From Mycobacterium colombiense (GTDB taxonomy: Bacteria > Actinomycetota > Actinomycetes > Mycobacteriales > Mycobacteriaceae), in NCBI RefSeq assembly GCF_001672755.1, contig NZ_LZKI01000189.1, forward strand, positions 62,001 through 126,000: a stretch of DNA of 64,000 nt. The letters run 5' to 3'. Positions 59,953 through 64,000 of this stretch are shown one piece after another (the stretch's first letter is position 1; each line of letters opens with the position of its first letter). The notes under the pieces are model-generated. The model was not told the DNA's origin and did no database searches. It saw only the letters and a program-made list of their open reading frames with translations. The translations under genes were made by a program, and so were the position numbers.

Positions 59953-60575
59953 ACAACGGCGATATCCACTCGATGGTGATCGCCTCGGACTACCGCGTCC
60001 CCGATCCCACCCGGGTATGGCCGCTGCTGGAACGCAACAAGGCCGCCCTGGCAGATATCGGCGCGCATCACGTGCTGGTCTACACCTCCACCCACGACCA
60101 CGGTCGGGTACTGGTGATGATCGGCGTTCACAGCCGTGAGCCGATCGTGGAGCTGCTGCGCTCTCGCGTCTTCTTCGATTGGTTCGACGAAGCCGGCGTC
60201 GAAGACATCCCGGCGGTGTTCGCCGGCGAGATCGTCGACAGGTTCATCGCGCAGCCACCGAACACCCCGGCGGCGCCGGGCGTCGTGGTCGCCGCCATCG
60301 CGTCCGTCAACGACGTCTCCCTGCTGACCTCCGAAGTCGGCACCGCGATCGACAGGTTCACCACTGCCGGCATCCGAAAGACGTGGGTATTCCAGGCTTT
60401 CGACGACGACCATGAAGTGCTGATCCTGCAGGAGTTTCCCGACGAAGACACCGCCCGGGAGTGGATCGACCACCCCGATGCCGCGGCGCAGTGGATGTCC
60501 GGAGCGGGCATCGGTGCCTACCCGCCGCTGTTCGTCGGCCGATTCTTCGACATGATGCGCATCGAGGCGGACTGA
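59949..60575 (+). CDS. Hypothetical protein with an internal duplication (two dABB-like halves)
   Basis: 208 aa. The halves (about 10-98 and 108-205) show the same order of features: a strand ending in HHVLVYTSTHDH or KTWVFQAFDDDH, then VLVMIGVHS or VLILQEFPD, a W-containing helix, and a final strand (PAVFAGEIVDRF or PLFVGRFFDMM). This suggests a fused dimeric alpha/beta barrel. No catalytic residue can be named. ATG at 59949 coupled to FadD by ATGA. Confidence 0.72.
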   Translation: MNNGDIHSMVIASDYRVPDPTRVWPLLERNKAALADIGAHHVLVYTSTHDHGRVLVMIGVHSREPIVELLRSRVFFDWFDEAGVEDIPAVFAGEIVDRFIAQPPNTPAAPGVVVAAIASVNDVSLLTSEVGTAIDRFTTAGIRKTWVFQAFDDDHEVLILQEFPDEDTAREWIDHPDAAAQWMSGAGIGAYPPLFVGRFFDMMRIEAD

Positions 60576-60585
60576 GGATTCGCCG

Positions 60586-60771
60586 TTGTTCGTGTGCCTG
60601 TGCAATGGAGTCACCAGCCAAACCGTGACCGAGGTCGTGTCGTGCGGGGCATCGACCACCAAGGAAGTCGCCCAGGCCTGCGGTGCGGGCGCCGATTGCG
60701 GTCGCTGCCGGCGCACGGTGCAGGCCATCCTGCGCTCATCCGGTGCGGATCGGACGCCGAACTCGCGCTAG
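60586..60771 (+). CDS. Bacterioferritin-associated ferredoxin-like [2Fe-2S] protein (Bfd family)
   Basis: 61 aa. Pattern VCLCNGVT (C4, C6) and CGRC later matches the Bfd/BFD-like [2Fe-2S]-binding domain with four Cys. TTG start at 60586 lies 10 bp after the previous stop. In many bacteria Bfd releases iron from bacterioferritin, but no bacterioferritin gene is nearby; the same fold occurs as a domain of nitrite reductases and other Fe-S proteins. Here it may be a redox partner for oxygenases (inference). Confidence 0.78.
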   Translation: MFVCLCNGVTSQTVTEVVSCGASTTKEVAQACGAGADCGRCRRTVQAILRSSGADRTPNSR

Positions 60772-60775
60772 TGCG

Positions 60776-62461
60776 TCAGCGTCGCGGACTTCCGTCCGGT
60801 GACGTCGGTTGGACGAGTTCGACCAGCAGGTTGGGGATTTCGAGCCGCGGCAACACCACCTCGACGAACACCATGCGGTCCTGGTTCTCCGCGGCGGCGG
60901 TCAGGGCGTCGTCGAGCTCGCCGTAGGTCTGCACCCGGAACGCCAGGTGATCGGTGACGCCCAGCGCGCGGGGCACGTCCGTCCACTTCCAATCGACGAT
61001 GTCGTTGTACGGCGCGGTTTCGCCGTGGATCGCGCGTTCGATGGTGTAGCCGTCGTTGTTCACCACCACGATGACGGGCGACAGGCCCTCGCGTGAGAAC
61101 GCGCCCAGCTCTTGGACGGTCAGCTGCGCGGCGCCGTCCCCGATGATCAACACTATTCTGCGGTCCGGATGTGCCACCGCCGCCCCGAGCGCGGCGGGCA
61201 ACGTGTAACCGATTGAGCCCCATAGTGGTTGACCGATGAAGGTCACGCCCTGCGGCAGCCGGTGGTCGGCCATGCCGTAGTAGGAGGTGCCCTGGTCGGC
61301 GAGCACCACGTTGCCCGGTGTGAGGGCCACGCACAGGCGGTCCCACAACATCTTCTGGGTGAGCGGTTGGTCGCGCGGCGCGGGCGGTGGCAGTGGTTTG
61401 GCCGGCGGCGACACCACCGGCGGCGACGAGATCCCGCGCCGGACCAGAACAGTGGCCAGCGCCTCGAGCGCGGCGCCCATCTCCAACGGCGCGAAGACTT
61501 CTCCGGCCACGCTGCTCTGGTACTGGCCGACGTCGATGGTGCGCGCCGGGTCGATGCGCTGGCTGAAGAAGCCGCTGACCATGTCGGTGAACACCACGCC
61601 GGCGGTGATCAACACGGGTGCCTCTTCGATCGCGGCACGCACCGCCGGTGCGCTGGCGGACCCGGCGTAGATGCCCAGGAAGTTCGGTGAGCTCTCGTCG
61701 AGCAGACTCTTTCCCCACATCAACGTGGCGTGCGGCACCACGTCGGCGGCCAGCAGCGCCTCGAGTTCTTTGATCGCCTGCAGGCGGTGCACAAGTAGGT
61801 CGGCGAGCACGGTGATCTGGTGGTCGCCGATGAGTTCGCTTGCGGCCTCGACGAACATCGCCAGCGCGCGGGGACTGGTGCCGCCGGTGTAGCGGGGCAG
61901 CGGCGCCTCGGGCGGCTCGGTGGGGAAGCGGGCCACGTCGGTGGACAACAGGATGTAGCCGGGGCGCTTCTGCTCGCGCACCTCGGACAGCACCCGGTCG
62001 ATCTCGCGGCGGGCCGTCGCGGGCATGAGATTGGCTTGGGCGCAGGTGATTTCGCGGCTGACCCGGAAGAAGCGCTCGAAGTCGCCGTCGCCGAGGGAAT
62101 GGTGCAACGCCCGGCGGGTGCCCTGGGCGTCTTTGGACGGGCCGCCTACGATGTGCACGACGGGCACCTGCTCGGCGTAGCTGCCCGCGACCGCGTTGGC
62201 CGCGGAAAGCTCGCCGACGCCGAAAGTCGTTACCAATGCCGACATTCCGCGCAGTCGCCCATACCCGTCGGCGGCGTAGCCGGCGTTCAGCTCGTTGGCG
62301 TTGCCGACCCAGCGGATGCGGGGGTGGGCGATTATGTGGTCGAGGAATTCCAGGTTGTAATCGCCGGGAACGCCGAAGATCTCCGAGACGCCGAGCTCGG
62401 CGAGACGGTCCAACAGGTAGTCACCGACGGTGTATGCGGGATCGGTCGCGGCATCAGTCAC
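60776..62461 (-). CDS. kdc: Thiamine-diphosphate-dependent alpha-keto-acid decarboxylase (Rv0853c-like)
   Basis: 561 aa from the GTG at 62461; a GTG at 62467 is equally possible. N-terminal Glu in NANELNAGYAADGYGR for cofactor activation, the HH pair in RALHHSLGDG, and the ThDP-Mg motif GDGAAQLTVQEL...VVNNDGY near the C-terminus. Family knowledge: mycobacterial Kdc decarboxylates branched-chain and indole keto acids to aldehydes. Remembered synteny: Rv0853c is followed divergently by Rv0854 and Rv0855, as here. Confidence 0.92.
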   Translation of the reverse strand: MTDAATDPAYTVGDYLLDRLAELGVSEIFGVPGDYNLEFLDHIIAHPRIRWVGNANELNAGYAADGYGRLRGMSALVTTFGVGELSAANAVAGSYAEQVPVVHIVGGPSKDAQGTRRALHHSLGDGDFERFFRVSREITCAQANLMPATARREIDRVLSEVREQKRPGYILLSTDVARFPTEPPEAPLPRYTGGTSPRALAMFVEAASELIGDHQITVLADLLVHRLQAIKELEALLAADVVPHATLMWGKSLLDESSPNFLGIYAGSASAPAVRAAIEEAPVLITAGVVFTDMVSGFFSQRIDPARTIDVGQYQSSVAGEVFAPLEMGAALEALATVLVRRGISSPPVVSPPAKPLPPPAPRDQPLTQKMLWDRLCVALTPGNVVLADQGTSYYGMADHRLPQGVTFIGQPLWGSIGYTLPAALGAAVAHPDRRIVLIIGDGAAQLTVQELGAFSREGLSPVIVVVNNDGYTIERAIHGETAPYNDIVDWKWTDVPRALGVTDHLAFRVQTYGELDDALTAAAENQDRMVFVEVVLPRLEIPNLLVELVQPTSPDGSPRR

Positions 62462-62526
62462 AGGCACGACGGTACGCTCGGTCCAATCTGTTCCGGGTGA
62501 GACGCCGGGCCAGTATCGTGCGGGCC

Positions 62527-62970
62527 ATGGCACTCAAAGAATCCCGGGAGATCGTCATCGAAGCCAGTCCGGACGAGATTCTGGACGTCATCGCCGACTT
62601 CGAAGCGATGCCCGAATGGTCGGAGCCGCACCAGAGCGCGGAGATCCTCGACACCGGCGACGACGGGCGCCCCCGTCAAGTGAAGATGAAGGTCAGGGTC
62701 GCCGGGATCACCGACGAACAGGTGGTCGCCTACACGTGGGGCGACAACGTGGTGAGCTGGAAGCTGGTCAGCTCCTCGCAGCAGAAGGCGCAGGACGGGA
62801 AGTACACCCTGGTGCCGCAAGGCAACGACACCCTGGTCAAGTTCGAGCTTCTCGCCGACCCCAACGTGCCGCTGCCCGGCTTCGTGCTCAAGCGCGCCGT
62901 GAAGGGGACGATCGATTCGGCGACGAAGGCGCTGCGCGAGCGGGTGCTCCAGGTCAAGAAGGGCAAGTAG
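62527..62970 (+). CDS. SRPBCC/polyketide-cyclase-like protein (Rv0854-like)
   Basis: 147 aa START-like fold: REIVIEASPDEILDVIADFEAMPEW opening, then alternating strands and a long C-terminal helix. Binds a hydrophobic ligand in this fold; the ligand is unknown. ATG at 62527. Divergent from kdc (65-bp promoter gap) and 3 bp before the CoA-transferase gene. Confidence 0.87.
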   Translation: MALKESREIVIEASPDEILDVIADFEAMPEWSEPHQSAEILDTGDDGRPRQVKMKVRVAGITDEQVVAYTWGDNVVSWKLVSSSQQKAQDGKYTLVPQGNDTLVKFELLADPNVPLPGFVLKRAVKGTIDSATKALRERVLQVKKGK

Positions 62971-62973
62971 CCC

Positions 62974-64000
62974 GTGAGCGGTGGCGGGCCGCTGGCCGGG
63001 GTGCGAGTCATCGAACTCGGCGGCATCGGACCGGGGCCGCACGCGGGGATGCTGCTCGCCGATCTGGGTGCCGACGTGGTGCGGGTGCGGCGTCCAGGCG
63101 GGCTGACGATGCCGGCCGAAGACCGCGATCTGCTGCACCGCGGCAAGCGGATCGTCGACCTGGACGTCAAGGCGCAGCCGCACACGCTGCTGGAGCTGGC
63201 CGGCAAGGCCGACGTGCTGCTGGACTGCTTCCGGCCCGGCACCTGCGAGCGGCTCGGCATCGGGCCGGACGACTGCGCGGCTCGAAACCCGCGGCTGATC
63301 TACGCGCGGATGACCGGGTGGGGACAGGACGGGCCGCTGGCGCCGACCGCCGGTCACGACATCAACTACCTGTCCCAGACCGGTGCGCTGTCGGCGCTGG
63401 GCTACGCCGACCGGCCACCGATGCCGCCGCTGAACCTGGTCGCCGACTTCGGCGGCGGGTCGATGCTGGTGGTGATCGGCATCGCGGTCGCCCTGTACGA
63501 ACGGGAACGCTCGGGCACGGGGCAGGTGATCGACGCGGCGATGGTCGACGGGGTCAGCCTGCTGGCCCAGATGATGTGGACCATGAAGTCCACTGGCGCA
63601 CTGCGGGACCGGCGCGAATCGTTTCTGCTCGACGGCGGCGCGCCGTTCTACGGCTGCTACGAGACCGCCGACGGACAATACGTCGCCGTCGGCGCCATCG
63701 AGCCACAGTTCTTCGCGGCGTTGCTCGCCGGGCTCGGCCTGGCACCCGACGACGTGCCCGCCCAACACGACAGGGCCGCCTACCCGCGGATGCGCGAGGT
63801 CTTCACCCAACGATTCGCCAGCCGGACCCGCGACGAATGGGCACACGCCTTCGCGGGCACCGACGCCTGCGTCACCCCGGTGCTGACGTGGAGCGAGGCC
63901 GCCGCCGATGAGCATCTGCGGGCGCGGTCCACGGTGATCACCGCCCATGGCGCCGACCAGGCGGCACCCGCCCCACGGTTTTCCCGGACCCCGGCCGGAC
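62974..64000 (+). CDS. far: Alpha-methylacyl-CoA racemase / CaiB-type CoA-transferase (Rv0855-like), cut by window end
   Basis: First 342 residues of a CaiB/BaiF-fold enzyme; the 3' end is outside the window. GHDINYLSQTG and NLVADFGGGSM match the His- and Asp-containing active-site segments of alpha-methylacyl-CoA racemase, so racemisation of 2-methylacyl-CoA is more likely than CoA transfer. GTG start at 62974. Symbol based on remembered synteny with Rv0855. Confidence 0.85.
   Translation, partial: MSGGGPLAGVRVIELGGIGPGPHAGMLLADLGADVVRVRRPGGLTMPAEDRDLLHRGKRIVDLDVKAQPHTLLELAGKADVLLDCFRPGTCERLGIGPDDCAARNPRLIYARMTGWGQDGPLAPTAGHDINYLSQTGALSALGYADRPPMPPLNLVADFGGGSMLVVIGIAVALYERERSGTGQVIDAAMVDGVSLLAQMMWTMKSTGALRDRRESFLLDGGAPFYGCYETADGQYVAVGAIEPQFFAALLAGLGLAPDDVPAQHDRAAYPRMREVFTQRFASRTRDEWAHAFAGTDACVTPVLTWSEAAADEHLRARSTVITAHGADQAAPAPRFSRTPAG

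Noticed and set aside
60586..60771. Calling the 61-aa protein a true bacterioferritin partner
   Set aside because: The Cys pattern fits Bfd, but no bacterioferritin is linked, so only the fold is claimed.
1..64000. KstR-type cholesterol operators (TnnAACnnGTTnnA)
   Set aside because: I saw no convincing copy upstream of the catabolic operons, so a KstR link is not claimed.
1..64000. Insertion sequences, tRNA genes, CRISPR arrays, toxin-antitoxin or defence genes
   Set aside because: No transposase, integrase, cloverleaf, spaced repeats or related protein motifs were found.

Overview
This is a high-GC actinobacterial chromosome segment, almost certainly from a Mycobacterium. The evidence is a complete eight-gene yrbE-mce operon, Mce-associated membrane proteins, four cytochromes P450 with small variant ferredoxins, an F420-type LLM oxidoreductase, an LpqH-like lipoprotein, frequent GTG/TTG starts and ATGA/GTGA-coupled operons. 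The right end (keto-acid decarboxylase, SRPBCC protein, CoA-transferase/racemase) matches, as I remember it, the M. tuberculosis Rv0853c-Rv0854-Rv0855 order. I saw no insertion sequence, tRNA, rRNA, CRISPR array or phage gene. Every ordinary gene looks intact; only the two genes cut by the window edges are partial.

Layout. 1-7180: a divergent pair of small operons (Rieske oxygenase and AhpD-like protein leftward; amidohydrolase, acyl-CoA dehydrogenase, hydratase and thiolase rightward), then a TetR regulator. 7281-10534: two P450s, each with its own ferredoxin. 10646-14863: a four-gene overlapping leftward operon headed by a DUF35-thiolase fusion. 15003-21468: a small secreted protein, a reductase / dABB-type / LLM group, and a leftward operon of NuoF-like flavoprotein, ferredoxin and acyl-CoA dehydrogenase. 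21486-26622: hydrolase, Rieske ferredoxin, two amidohydrolases, a hydroxyisobutyrate-dehydrogenase-like enzyme and a CMD protein. 26882-29845: nitroreductase and a paired acyl-CoA dehydrogenase. 29851-35859: membrane esterase, two Mce-associated proteins, a secreted protein, and P450 / ferredoxin / SDR. 36224-47404: CoA-transferase and the mce operon. 47461-50151: a second copy of the Mce-associated pair with secreted proteins. 50155-53317: TetR and a cytochrome-oxidase-III/IV-like membrane module. 53337-57183: P450 with divergent TetR, enoyl-CoA hydratase, MmpS-like and LpqH-like envelope proteins. 57271-60771: amidohydrolase, acyl-CoA synthetase, duplicated-domain protein, Bfd-like protein. 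60776-64000: conserved chromosomal flank.

How it may work together. The gene content suggests uptake of a hydrophobic molecule by an Mce transporter, oxygenation by P450/ferredoxin and Rieske enzymes, CoA activation, and beta-oxidation or retro-aldol shortening. The amidohydrolase, CMD and SDR proteins would process intermediates. The substrate cannot be read from sequence.

The most interesting signal is regulatory. A 15-bp inverted repeat, GAGAAT-N3-ATTCTC, occurs three times without mismatch (938, 27643, 57234) and about six more times with one or two mismatches, nearly always just upstream of these catabolic operons. This suggests one dispersed regulon under an unidentified repressor. Three TetR genes in the window each have a different palindrome in their own upstream region.
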